DNA from: Panaeolus papilionaceus | Taxonomy: Eukaryota; Basidiomycota; Agaricomycetes; Agaricales | Assembly: GCA_015501605.1 (NCBI GenBank) | Contig: JADNRZ010000008.1 | Span: 1,240,001 to 1,304,000 of the forward strand | Length of the DNA: 64,000 bases | Direction of reading: 5' to 3' | Part shown: positions 12,169 through 23,276 of the stretch, piece by piece | Layout of the letters: each line of letters starts with the position of its first letter | Position numbering within the stretch: the stretch's first letter is position 1 | Translations under genes and position numbers: made by a program | The notes under the pieces: model-generated | Database searches by the model: none | What the model was told of the DNA's origin: nothing | The model's input: the letters and a program-made list of their open reading frames with translations, nothing else

Positions 12169-14888
12169 TGGTCCCTAGTTTGATCTCAATGCTGTTGTTG
12201 TCGTCGTCGTCGTGGACGTTGACGGGGGTAAGGTGGTGGCTGTGGTTGAGAGGGAACTGATTGCTTTCAGGGATGTTGTTGATGGGTGTTGTGCGAAGCC
12301 GTGGCGTGGGCTGAATCATTCTCTGGTCCAAGAATAACTCGAGCCTTCTGCACTGGCAAATCACTTGTTTCGAGTTATAAAATAGGTAGTATTAAAAGGG
12401 ATACCGGCATATTTCGTAGTGTTGTATGACATGATAGCAAACAGGACATCTTAGGATATCTTACACGATCACGGAAGCAAGCATCGAATGATAAATCTCA
12501 GTAATTGTGGACATACGAGGTCATTTCTCGATTGGAAAGACGCCGAGAGAGAGATGGAGAAATGTTCAATAGCGGGCGAAAAGAATTTTTATTTCGAATT
12601 CTGAACGACAATTCTTCTCTCGATCCAAATGCCATGACTCTGGGAAAGTAGGTGCACTCAAACAATGAGAAGGAATGGATATAAAAAGCTCCTAATCGAG
12701 AGTGACAACTGGGTGTTGATGATGGGTATGTCCGTACATCAACGCAAAGGAAATTGAACAGCCTCGGGAAGGGTTGAAACCATGAAGCACCGAAGCGACG
12801 AATGGCCTCAACGCACATTCGAACAAGTAAGGAAAATGATGAGAAGTTCGACGTAGAGCCTGACAGGTAATATTGAAAATAAAATAAAATAAAATAAAAT
12901 AAAATTTAACGAGATAACTGAGATAACTGTTTAACCAAACAGGTGGACCGACATTTGGCAGGCGATGAACGCCACCAACAACACGAGGGCTTGGAATGTG
13001 ACACACAGCCTAAAATGACCTGCATGAGGAAGGCCCACAAACCAGTCGAACGGCGTCGATGTCGAGAAGTATTGACGTCTTCATGCGAGTTTGATGATAA
13101 AAGATAGGCAATGACTCGAGAATGATGGACAGTGGCGAGGCGGGCGTACCGCGAGGCGCTTGGTATGCGACACGCAACACGAAACAGGGTTGTGTGGACC
13201 TGAAAAACCGGCTACATATGAGAAACGCGACCCACAAACCAGCACAGCGGTCTCTTTATCAGTATGGACGTCGACCACGACACCACAGAAGGTGGGATCC
13301 GTTGATAATCAGGACCTGAAAGAGATACTTGACTCGTCGCAAAGGATCAAACATCTACGCAAACGAATAGGGTTCGGTGGACATCTAGTTGCATAATGGA
13401 GGATACGCCGCGAGCACCAGATTTGAAGGACCTGCATTTGCGATTTAAAGGCCTCCAAGAATTAAAAGACACATAATCCCCCACGCCATCGACATCGACA
13501 TGAGAACACATCCAATTTCTATAACCTCTTCACCACGGCCACCATCATGGTGGGCCGACTTCCAAGATACTTTCGCTATCATCACAACCCTATCCTCCAC
13601 TGACGATGATTCAAGGACGTTGCCGCTCGATAAATGGCAAGACCATCACGATCAACATCTCAAGGTCCCTCAACACAAGGACCCGAGTCCCACGCACCCA
13701 TCAGGAATCTGTTCCCTGCGTCTAAAGATGCAGTCGGCACAGAGAGCAACACTATATTATCCAACTGCTACACTCCAGCAGGCGTCAGTCGAGGAGTGTG
13801 GCATTGGAGGTGAATAATTCACCTCTGGCCAGCAGGAAGAGAGGTAAGTATTTCGTCTGTGTCGACATAATCTGTGCCCTGACAACATTTCTTTCAGTAT
13901 GGGCCGGGGTGGTTAAACATCCCATCCCCCTTTCGATTCCCCCTCTGTTCCTCCTCCAGAGAGGGAATTACCCCCCGTCCACTACCGCTACCTTCCTCCC
14001 TCAAGACTGCAACCCCCACGATCCCAGTCAATGTCCATTCTGATGGACAGCCGGGCCATCTCAAGTAATGGTAAGTTTTCCCTAGTTTTTATCAGCAATG
14101 CCTACAGTTTCTGACAAGAGTTATTTTATTTCAAGCTAGATGAGAGGATGGGAGATGGAAGTCGAAGTGAAAGTGTGTTGGTTCTTCGACGCTTCGATAG
14201 TTATGATGTACACGTGTTATCTAATCTACCCGTCTCTTGATCATCTTTACCATCATCTTGTCTTGAAGTCATCAGCTTTCATCTTTTTGTTCGAATTTCG
14301 CCGCAGTCAATGAGAAAATATCAAAGGAACTATCCATCCGCTTGCTTTTTTTCTGAGAGTGAACCGCAATCTGATAAAGTAAGGGTCTATGAAGTCATCG
14401 ACCAGGGTCGCCGTAACGTGGTACAACTGAAAGCTCAGGCTTTTTCTGTGCTGCGCTCAGCCTCGCTCAACATGGAAAAATTCACGGCTAGTTTTTGCCG
14501 ACTCGATTTCCTACTCGTCTGGGGATATACTATGCATATGGGCATTCGTAATATCTCTCGGAGCAATATTTGGTTATCAATACGACTCTGGTTGGAACTT
14601 GGTGTCGTGGGATGGTAGATATCGAAATACGAATGTTCGATTGGACACAATCGTTCGAAACGAGACAATTGAATAGCAATAAATTCAAATAAAATTATGC
14701 AAAACTAATGAGCTCAATATGCTAGACTACAAATGGGAAGATAGATGCGTTTTTGGTGTGATTACAAGGACGTTGTGAGGATGATGGGATAAATGTGGCA
14801 GGGTTAAATGATAAAAGGAAAGTCTCTTCTTCGAGCGCTCCCGAGACTCCCGCAGTATGATGGTCGCAGTTTGAAAGGCTCTAAGAGA
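12169..14888. other. long intergenic stretch, no supported gene
   Basis: Open frames at 13500-13817 (true ATG), 13798-14043 and 14310-14618 have no recognisable domain. A GTAAGT...CTTTCAG intron-like pair at about 13843-13897 hints at a transcribed unit. Two diverged copies of a roughly 80-base segment seem present around 12950-13050 and 13140-13240 (shared CTTGGnATGnGACAC and CCCACAAACCAG). A GTC/GTT-rich simple repeat lies at about 12190-12215. Confidence 0.4.
12874..12906. repeat. AAAAT pentanucleotide microsatellite
   Basis: Six or so consecutive copies of the unit AAAAT in intergenic sequence. A short tandem repeat of the slippage type. Confidence 0.85.
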
Positions 14889-16103
14889 TCAAGAAGCTTC
14901 CTGTACTGGTGTTCGACTAAATTTATCAGTGTGTCCCATGTGCATGCTTGAGTTCGCTCTCTGCACACGTCGCTGACGAATTTGATACCGCAGAGATATC
15001 ACAATCATGGCACCCAGCAGAAGCACCTCGATTGATGTCGAAATCGTCAATACTCCGAGATAAACATTTGCTTGAGCCAAACAGCCATTACCACCGGAGC
15101 AATAGACGTCCAGGTATGTGCGTCCACTAAAGCCATCCATCAAAAAGAATCCAGCGCACATTACTGTCACCGTCGTCCAAAGAGCAAGGAGTAATAGAAG
15201 GTATATGATTCCAGTAATGGTGGGAGCGGGGAGCGATCGTTCTTGGGTTGGTGTTTTCTGAGCCTTATAGTCTCTGTACCATCGATGAAGAGCCATTATG
15301 TGAGCGTGTGTAGCGAGGGTGTATGCGATGGTGGTTGAGATTGAAAAGCGGGACATGTAAGGATTGCCAAAGGAGTCGAGGGCGATTACGAATGGTGGTA
15401 GGGTGAAACCAAATGATCCGTACATTAGGGGAATGAGAAAATAGGTTCCAGCGTGAATTTCGCTACTATTTGCTGTCGTCGGAGCTGTTACGGGGGTGGA
15501 TGGCTCGGGAGATGAGGGAATTGTGTGGTTCCATCGAAATAAAGACCATGAGGCGACACCCAATATCATGACGATAACGGACGACAGGACCATTGATATT
15601 AAAAAAATCATCAACGTCTTGCGTACGCACATATCATTGGTGTCGTCGAAATCACCGAAATGCAAGTGACAGAGATTTTTGAGCTTCCTCCGGCTATTGA
15701 CCAATATCAGTCCATTGGTGACTGCTGAAGCGAGCCAGAGGAGCTGAAGAAACACCGAATAGAGCATGATGACTGTCTTGGATACTACGCGCAACGGCCA
15801 TCGATAGACGTCGTTGGGATTTTGGCTCAGCCCATTGTGAACGATGTATATGGCACCAATATGGAAAGGAATGCTAAGTGTAAATACGATGATGGTGGGT
15901 AATGTAGAAATGAGGGACAGAGGTAAGCTGATGATTGAGAATAGGATGGGTGGTATTGAGGCTGCGAGAAATGCAAGTGACAAAGGGGCGATGAGCGGTG
16001 GTATGTGGGTCCGAGTCGGACTCAGGGGCGATTCGGGACTTGGATTTTGTGGCGACACAAGGGTATGCACAGACGCTGCGTCGGCATCATCGTAAATTAT
16101 CAT
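14889..16103 (-). CDS. eight-TM internally duplicated membrane protein, copy 3
   Basis: One uninterrupted frame of 404 residues from ATG 16103; the N-terminus (MIIYDDADAASVHTLV) matches the paralogs. Two four-helix halves are visible. Half 1 has ASIPP, a QLLW helix, a loop with two Cys (NLCHLH and DMCVRK) and a last helix with MILG. Half 2 has TLPPF, an ALW helix, a short loop with Cys (VYCSGGNGC) and a last helix with LLLGAM. It is the most diverged of the intact copies and lacks the KGPR(M/V)AF ending, finishing instead in a basic then Ser/Thr tail. Function unknown. Confidence 0.8.
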   Translation of the reverse strand: MIIYDDADAASVHTLVSPQNPSPESPLSPTRTHIPPLIAPLSLAFLAASIPPILFSIISLPLSLISTLPTIIVFTLSIPFHIGAIYIVHNGLSQNPNDVYRWPLRVVSKTVIMLYSVFLQLLWLASAVTNGLILVNSRRKLKNLCHLHFGDFDDTNDMCVRKTLMIFLISMVLSSVIVMILGVASWSLFRWNHTIPSSPEPSTPVTAPTTANSSEIHAGTYFLIPLMYGSFGFTLPPFVIALDSFGNPYMSRFSISTTIAYTLATHAHIMALHRWYRDYKAQKTPTQERSLPAPTITGIIYLLLLLALWTTVTVMCAGFFLMDGFSGRTYLDVYCSGGNGCLAQANVYLGVLTISTSIEVLLLGAMIVISLRYQIRQRRVQRANSSMHMGHTDKFSRTPVQEAS

Positions 16104-16351
16104 GAACTAGTGGCCTGGAGGGGGTTTCCTGTATGGCGGCGTATTGAACGTTGTAGGAGTGAAAGAAGAGCTCTCCACCTGCAGGGTTGCCCGAATTTTT
16201 CGTTCAAGTGAAAGAACTTGTCATAAAGTGTTTCCACAAGCTTTGTAAGCGCTGTTGGGGAGGATTTGACGTGGGGATGGTAACCGGAAATCTTTACCAG
16301 GAATCTGTCAGAAATGGAGGCTGCGGAATAGATCTTGGAATGGCTGCTGTT

Positions 16352-17503
16352 TCAGAATGCCACTCGCGGGCCCTTTGGGACGTTCTGTAGTGGACTTGAT
16401 AGTGGGGGTAGGGTGGATGTGATGGATTCAGTGTAGCGATTTCTGGCGTAGTAGATGACAGCCATCGTTGTCAAAATTAATGTTTGGATTGAGGTGCAAA
16501 TCATGCTAACAATAAAGCGACCCTTGAGTTCCTTCGAGCAGGGCGAAACACCCTGCAAAATTGGGAGACACATCCCCACCCAAAGCTTCGACTCCGAGAG
16601 CTTCCTCACGCCCAGCACTGTCGAGAATAACCAGATGGCGCCGAGAGTGAGTAGGAAGACGGGTGTCTTGGCGCATCGATCCTTCAAACTGAATGTCGCC
16701 TCCATCCTCCCGAGGACCAGGTTGGCGGCGAGAAGAAGGGAAGTAAGAACAAAGGCAGTGATCGTCGGGATAGAATACAGAAACATGTTCGAGTTGGATA
16801 TGTAGAGCAGTGCTGTAATGAATGGTGGTATCGAGAATCCGATCGACGTGTATGCGAGGGGTCCGAGGAATCGTAGCGCTGGTAGCGGGGGATTTTTTGG
16901 AAGGGATGAAAGCTCATCGTCATTGGCTGGAATTTCGAGGAGCTTCCATCTGGCGATAATTCTGACGACAGCGCCCAGGATTATGACCTCCAATGTTTCC
17001 AGGATTGCTGAAAGTAGAAGCGTAGCTCGAGGAGTGATGCATAAGAGCAGGTCCGACCTTTGCCTTTCGTGACCTGTGTTCTGAGTCGACTTGATACAAA
17101 GGCCCGTGCTGCCCCATACATCATATAACACCAGTCCACTCTCGATTGCTGAAAACGTCCAAAGGGCTTGGAGGATGATGATGTAGACAACGATCCAAGT
17201 CTTCGATGGCATCTGGGCAAACGTTGTTTGGTTGCATAAGATAATGGCAGCGCCTATATAAAGGGGAATGCCGATAACGAAAGTAACGATAGTTGGTATT
17301 GCCTGCTCATGAGAGAGATTTAAGCGGTTTAGTGAAAAGATAAAAGGTGGTATTGAGGCTGCCAGCGAAAGGAATGTAAAGGTGGCTAAAAGGCGTGGTA
17401 CCTCTGGCTTTAAGATGTCGACGACTTCGGCGTTGGGTGTGGAATCAGGTGGAGGTACAAGGGTATGTATGGATTCTCTGTCATCTTCAGTCAAAATAAT
17501 CAT
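16352..17503 (-). CDS. eight-TM internally duplicated membrane protein, copy 4
   Basis: Single exon. The open frame runs further upstream but its first codon is GTG; the ATG at 17503 gives MIILTEDDRESIHTLV, which aligns with the other copies, so 383 residues. Internal repetition is clearest here: SIPPFI followed by an IPTI(V)TF helix in half 1 is matched by SIPPFI and an IPTITAF helix in half 2. Each half then has an A(L/I)W-F-S helix, a two-Cys loop and a last helix. The C-terminus is KGPRVAF. It lies 249 bases from copy 3, in tandem. This copy is closest to the remnants at 17823-18089, 19145-19470 and 23835-24530 (shared LSHEQ-IPTIVTF). Confidence 0.8.
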   Translation of the reverse strand: MIILTEDDRESIHTLVPPPDSTPNAEVVDILKPEVPRLLATFTFLSLAASIPPFIFSLNRLNLSHEQAIPTIVTFVIGIPLYIGAAIILCNQTTFAQMPSKTWIVVYIIILQALWTFSAIESGLVLYDVWGSTGLCIKSTQNTGHERQRSDLLLCITPRATLLLSAILETLEVIILGAVVRIIARWKLLEIPANDDELSSLPKNPPLPALRFLGPLAYTSIGFSIPPFITALLYISNSNMFLYSIPTITAFVLTSLLLAANLVLGRMEATFSLKDRCAKTPVFLLTLGAIWLFSTVLGVRKLSESKLWVGMCLPILQGVSPCSKELKGRFIVSMICTSIQTLILTTMAVIYYARNRYTESITSTLPPLSSPLQNVPKGPRVAF

Positions 17504-17822
17504 GAGGAGTTGAGAGCTGGTGAATGTTTGAATATCGAGATGATGGCAGAGTGTTGAGAGAGAATATGGTGAGTGCGTCACGTTCGGCCTCACTCTGTAG
17601 CTTGATGCATCATGTCATTAGGTCTTTGTCCCTGATTCCATACCGGTTGTAAGCGGAAGAGAAAAACCCAACTCGGAAATGAATGATAGTTTAGTATTTA
17701 GAAAGCTCTATAACTACAGGAAGTGAAAGTGATTAGGAATATGAATAAGTCTAACTAGCTCATACTACTAGTACATAAACTGTAAGCACGAAACGACAGT
17801 GCAAGAAGTTACAGTTCATTAA

Positions 17823-18089
17823 CTACAGTTCAGGTCCTTGATTAAACATTGGCCCCTTGACCGTGGGTTCTCGTTGCGAAGATGAGTCCATCGCTGTCGA
17901 GTCGGTCTGACCGCAAGGGTCCCTAGCGAACATATAAAGCATACCTCCCAAGATGGGGGTTTGAAGTGAGGTGCAGATCAGACAGATAATGAAACGAGAC
18001 CTTAATCTCGCTTTGCATGTAGAAAGCTGCTCCCAAGGAGGACACAACGCGTCCCAAAAATGGAATTCCGACATTTTCCTACCTCCCAT
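17823..18089 (-). pseudogene. eight-TM family copy 5, C-terminal remnant
   Basis: About 85 residues align with the last loop, last helix and tail of copy 4: a LW/FW-type lead-in, two loop Cys, an ICTSLQT helix and a KGP ending that has drifted from KGPRVAF. The upstream helices are missing. The matching N-terminal remnant lies at 19145-19470, with about 1 kb of unrelated repeat-like DNA between them, so this looks like one gene split by insertion and deletion. Confidence 0.7.
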
Positions 18090-18522
18090 AATGCATAATG
18101 GTTGAGACTAGTCACAATACCAGGAGAAGAAAAACCAAGGTCGGGCAACTTGTGCAACGATTATTGGGATCTGAGGAGGCTGCAATAGGTATATGGTGGC
18201 GGTGATGATGGATCACGGTCATGAGATGAAGAAACAGTGTAAGTGGGGACGGGCATTCACGATTATGTTGATGGCAAGCTTAGTCATCACACAGCCACCA
18301 AATTTCTTTTCATCAGAGCTCGAAACCATTCGTTTGCAACGCTAGCGGCATTATAACGCTACAATTAATTGTAGAAATTATATTAATATATGACTATGTA
18401 ATATATATGAAATATTAGAGAGTATAGAATGAGAATAACGTATTCAACAAAGGAGATAATGAAATAGTAAGAGTTAGCACTGGTGGTTTGTGATCCTGAT
18501 GTTCGAGAATTGTCCTTTGTAT

Positions 18523-18735
18523 CTATAAATCTGCATTATTTATTAGATCGTCTGTTTCCCATTCATCTTGGATATTTGGAGCATCTGGTGGTGGTGTTAT
18601 CTGTGGTGTCACTCCTCCATTTTCAGCGAGAAGGGCATTCCATGCTGCAATCAGTTTGATCACATATCCTACCCTTTCTGGCCTCAGCTTGTAACGGCTT
18701 TTGGGTTCGACATCCTTCAGGCCTCGAAGTCAGTC
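18523..18735 (-). other. short coding remnant, possibly of a mobile element
   Basis: About 70 codons are open on the minus strand and end at a TAG (18523-18525), with coding-like composition: a basic R-Y-K-L-R-P-E-R stretch, a V-I-K-L-I-A-A-W-N helix and an acidic Pro-rich tail. A stop lies just upstream in frame, so only a 3' part remains or an intron precedes it. It sits in the DNA that separates the two halves of 8-TM copy 5, beside a terminal-inverted-repeat element. I do not recognise the family; a transposon-derived C-terminus is a guess. Confidence 0.35.
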
Positions 18736-18823
18736 GGCGCGTAAATTAGATGGTGCGGGGAAGGGGTGATGCGTATGTCACTCATGTGACATCACGCGTT
18801 AGCCGCGTAAATGAGGGTTTTGC

Positions 18824-19081
18824 TTCAGGTACACTTTTTGTAGCAACGGACGCGTTTCTCATCTAGAAATTTCAGATTCACGTTCTGTTTTCTTATATCT
18901 CAGTTTCTTCGCAATGAATTGTATTATCGATGTCAGATCGTTGCTCTACGTATTCTAAGTTGGGTAGTATTTTCCGAATTCATGAATAGCGGCGAAGAAA
19001 CCACGATATAGATTAAATATGTATATTAGTACAATAATTTCCACCCACCGGACAAGGATCCACCCAAAAAGTGTACCCGAA
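18824..19081. mobile_element. short element with perfect 13-bp inverted ends
   Basis: GGTACACTTTTTG at 18828-18840 is repeated exactly, inverted, at 19065-19077. Allowing one mismatch the match extends outward to TTC(A/G) on both sides, giving 17-base ends. The interior (about 220 bases) is AT-rich with no ORF. No clear target-site duplication is visible. It lies between the two halves of a broken 8-TM gene. Non-autonomous MITE-like element is the simplest reading. Confidence 0.6.
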
Positions 19082-19144
19082 AGTCCAGCACGAACTTTGG
19101 CAGGAAACCCTCTGATAGAAACATGTACAAACAAACGACCCCTT

Positions 19145-19470
19145 TCAGAGTGAATGCCCGTCCCCAGTGTAAGTGTGCTTGAAACGAAAGCTATGATTGT
19201 GAATGCCTATGTTGCTGAACTTGCACCGATATAGAAGAGGTTTCTGAGAACGAAAGTGACGATAATCGGGATCGATTACTCGTGCGACAAGTTTATGTGG
19301 GTGAGTGCGGAAAAGAGGAGGGGTAGTGAAATCCAAAACGAGCTAAAGGTGAGATGGGTGAAGAAGCTTGAAGTCCGGTATCTTCGACTTCCAGGACCAG
19401 CTGGAATCGAGTGGATGCACAAGAGTATTCGGACTAGAATCTGCATCCACTCGTTTATAATGACCATAGC
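19145..19470 (-). pseudogene. eight-TM family copy 5, N-terminal remnant with nonsense codon
   Basis: The minus strand encodes the N-terminal region and first helix of the family (SLPLLFSALTHINLSHE). The next codon, at about 19276-19278, is TAA where the intact paralogs have CAA or CAG (Gln). The same frame then continues with SIPIIVTFV and FYIGA, matching helix 2. So the reading frame was broken by a point mutation, and everything after helix 2 is absent. The region upstream (19470-20248) is shared with 24531-25710 as part of the segmental duplication. Confidence 0.7.
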
Positions 19471-20248
19471 AGTCAGTCAGTCGAATAATATTGCAATTTT
19501 GTGAAAGGAGTGGAACGAGATTGAGAGGGAAGCCGGGGGGGATAGAGAGCTTGACCCACAAACCGATGACGTATTGGTGGGCGTGAAATTGAAGGTGCTT
19601 TGTGTTCAGCTGACCGGGCTAAGGTACATCTTTTGACAGAACAAACGTGTAGATGTAACATGATGCATACCTTGCGAAGTCATTCAACAATAAGTTACTA
19701 ATTCATGCGCAAGATATCGGCCTCTTTGTGATCTCCTCGTCACCCAGGAAGGTCGGACCCGGCAATGACTTTTAATACATTATGTGGTAGCACAGACGTT
19801 GAGCAGAGTAAGCTTAGAAGCACTTTAGGAGGTCAAAGTAGAAAGATGTGGAGGTTGAGTTTCCTAAAGTAGTTCCTCGATGCATCGGTCTGTTAACTTC
19901 GATGCAACCTCTTCCAGCCTTCTGCTTGCTGAATTTTGAAGTGCCCCCTGCGCGTGCCCTTGTAAAATGAAAGGTGTGGGGGTGCAAAGATATCTATTGT
20001 TCACTGCTTATTGCCTTCGAAAGGATGGTTCTAGAAACACTAGAACGTTGTGTCTGCGCGTCGATGACGCAGAAGGGGCTCCCGATAGGCGCCCAAGCCG
20101 GGATTCTCCACGCTAGTGGCAACATCCATACCTCTTCTCTGAAAAAGGTATTGTTGAAAACAAATGAACACAGGGAAAAGTAATAAAACTGGTTTTTAGC
20201 TTCCTTCTTTTTCAAAGCCACCCACTCATAAACACACCTTCACTCATC
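19471..20248. promoter_or_regulatory. divergent upstream region, duplication unit A
   Basis: Shared upstream region between the 8-TM remnant (minus) and dynamin A (plus). Blocks such as TTTATAATGACCATAGCAGT, AGGAGGTCAAAGTAGAAA and a GGGATTCTCCAC segment recur in the same order at 24540-25560, upstream of dynamin B. Discrete promoter elements cannot be assigned by eye. Confidence 0.5.
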
Positions 20249-23113
20249 ATGCAGCCAAGCAGCGACGCGTCGTCGATTCAGAACCCATCTCGAGCTCCGT
20301 CCCCTGACCCTGTCGGGGGCGTCGGCCTCTCAAATCCGCAGCTTTCTACTGGAAGGCGTAGAATGCTGGATCTAGTTAACAAGCTTCACAATACAGGGTG
20401 CGCTCTTACTCAGTCTAGCTTCGTCATACACGGTTTTTGATCTCATATTGGTACAGTGTTCAAGTTGATATCGACCTCCCACAGATTGCGGTCATTGGTT
20501 CTCAGAGTGCTGGGAAGTCCTCTTTGATTGAAAGTATCTCTGGGATTACTCTTCCCCGTGCTGCAGGAACGTGTACTCGGTAAGACACCCTACGTTTTCT
20601 CCGGCCTGCCAGTGAATTGATGACGAATACTTATTAAATGCAGTGTTCCAACGGAGTGCAGGCTCATGCGCAGCGATGGACCGTGGCAGTGTATCGTCTC
20701 CCTCCGCTTTATCACAGATTCGAACAACGCACCCCTTGGGCAAGCTCGAAATGAAGCTTTCGGACCAACCATCTATGATAAGGCAGAAGTCGAGGCTAGA
20801 ATCAGACGTGCCCAACGTGCTTTGCTAAACCCAAACACACCCACCAAAAACTTCCTGAGCGGTGACGAGGATGATGTGGTGGCCGATGCGTTGAGCTTCA
20901 GCAAAAACTATGTCAGCTTGCAGATCAGCGGCCCCGACGTTGCCGATTTGTCTTTTGTTGACCTGCCAGGTTTGTCGATTCCCAACAATTTCTCTGGGTC
21001 ACGCAGTGTTCTAATCGCTCGACTATTTTGCTAGGTTTAATTGCCAGCGTTAGTAGCAGCCGGGGTAACAGCCAAGATATCGGACTTGTTCAGAGTCTTG
21101 TCACTTCCTACATCGTGAAGCCCAGTTGTATCATTTTGCTCACCGTAACGTGCGAAAGTAAGCGGCTTGTTTCTTTCAAATACTCCATCCAATGACACCG
21201 TTATTCTCTGCCTCTCATTGACTCGTAATTGTTTACTCCTCGAACATATAGCCGATTTCGAAAATCAAGGGGCGTATGGGATTGTTAAGCAGTATGATCC
21301 GGAGGGGAAAAGGACCATAGGTTTGTAGATTATCCTCTTCAGATTAGTTTTCATGGGATATTGACACTCTCATTCACCCTAGGCGTGCTCACCAAGCCCG
21401 ATCGCATTCCCATAGGAGAAGAACAAAGTTGGCTTGCCTATATTCGAAATGAAAAAGAGAGCCTTGACAACAACTGGTTTTGCGTGAAACAACCAAGCTC
21501 TAACGATCTCAAGAAGCGCCCTACTTGGGAGCAAGCTCGACAAATGGAAGCCGATTTCTTTGCTGGAACTGCGCCTTGGAGTGAGCTTGACGCGGTCTAC
21601 TCAAAGTATCTCCGGACTTCTAACTTGTTGGAGCGATTGAGCGATGTGTTGTCAGGCCTTATTTCGAAGCGGTATGTCCCATCCAAGATTTCATTCCTCT
21701 CGACGTGCTTTAAATGCTTTACGAAGACTTCCACAAATTCAAGACGAGCTCGAAAAGGCAATCCACGCGACTGAGATGCTGCTTGCTGGGCTCCCAAGGC
21801 CGCCCTCCGACGACCCTCGCGGAGAGATCACCCATCTGCTCCATGTTTTCACCAATGAGCTTGACAAGCAAGTTAAAGGAATACCCCTGCCGACTGGGCT
21901 TCTTCAACGAATCGCCCCAGCCCAGCAGGAGTTCCAAAAAGCCATCCGCTTCACTGTTCCTAACTTCATGCCATTCGAAACGACTGGCACCCCTCATCAA
22001 GTGGTGAAGCCTGCTGAATTTCTATCAGACGAGGAGGGAGGTGTGGGCATTTCAGATTCATCCCAATTGCCGGAACCTATTTATCTTGATGATGTTATGA
22101 AACGAGCAAATGCGTCTGTCTTTTTTCTTTTTTCTCCCGCCTTCATGTTCGTGGCTGACAGTTTCATTTCACAGAGCTCGAACGCGTGAACTTCCAGGAA
22201 GCTTCCCTTTTGTGGTTCAATCAGGCTACATCGAAGAGGTTGTTGCACAATGGAAAGTCCCTGCCATGAGGCTTCTTCACGTCATTTTTACTGTCATCAC
22301 CGACTACGTCAAGGATATTATCAAAAAGTACTTTGAGGATATCGGTCAGGGTCTCTTGGAGCAGAAAGTCAGGTATGTCTAGCACGTCTTGCCCTTTGAG
22401 CCATCATTGTCCATTGCTAATCCTCCTTTCTTCGTCAGGTCCATTATGCAGATTCACCTGAAGCAGTGCTTTGAACGTGCTGAATCCAAGCTCGAATGGC
22501 TCCTCAACATCGAAGTGTGGCCGTTCTCCATGAATACTCACTATTTCTTGGACTATCGATCCAAATTCCTGGCTTACTACCGTAAAATTCGCCAAGAATC
22601 TCAACACGGTCCCATTATAGATCAACTCAGTAAAACAGGAGACCCAAATTTCGCCTACTCCACCCAAACACAGGCACTGGCCACTGTCATGGCAGGACTT
22701 GCCCAACTTGGGATCACTAATATCGGTGCGGCTGATTTGCCCAAGCTTCTGCCCTCAGATACCATGGAGCCTGCGTTGACGATCATGGCGGACGTGCGAG
22801 CATATTTCCAAGGTTTGAGCCATGTACCCTTTTTATGATGCCATGTATTGACTAGATGTTTTGCCCAGTTGCATACAAACGTTTCACCGACAACGTCCCA
22901 CTTGCAGTCGACTTTGAACTCTTGCGAGGAACTCACCGCGACGTTCTTCGAAATCTCCATAGTGGGCTGGGTATCAATGGGCCTCAAGGAAGTCGTATAT
23001 GCCAGGAACTTGTCCAGGAGAGCACCCGTGTCGCAGACAAACGAGCTGATCTACGCAAGAAACTTGAGAGGTTGGAGGCCGCGAATGACGAGCTTTTGCG
23101 ACTTGGGATGTAG
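20249..23113 (+). CDS. dynamin-like large GTPase A
   Basis: Ten exons: 20249-20397, 20457-20579, 20644-20969, 21035-21157, 21252-21320, 21383-21671, 21727-22113, 22175-22372, 22439-22812, 22869-23113; all phases agree, giving 760 residues. The GTPase domain has a G1 P-loop GSQSAGKSS, a G2 region [10 protein letters not shown]3 DLPG and G4 TKPD. It is followed by the middle/stalk region and a C-terminal GTPase effector domain ([10 protein letters not shown] to the end). There is no PH domain and no Pro-rich tail, so it is of the Mx/Vps1-like DRP type: expected to oligomerise through the stalk and use GTP hydrolysis in membrane remodelling. Near-identical to dynamin B. The exon 7 donor (GC|GTCTGT) is weak but conserved in B. 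Cellular site unknown. Confidence 0.85.
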
Positions 23114-23276
23114 CTTGTTGTGGTTGACAAAGGTTCTATGCATTAATAGTATCTATGTGTGTTGAAAAAAATTATTAGCGTCTAAATAAATGTGTTGCCC
23201 CTTGTTATTATACAGTGAGATACTCGTTAGGTCATGGATGCGTCGTGATAGAGCCAGAAAATGCTGTCTATGTCGA

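Noticed and set aside
13500..14043. Small spliced gene in the 12-15 kb gap
   Set aside because: A true ATG and a GTAAGT/TTTCAG pair exist, but the frames on either side do not join and no domain is seen.
18523..18735. Naming the coding remnant as a specific transposase
   Set aside because: No catalytic motif is visible in the 70 residues; only its setting suggests a mobile origin.
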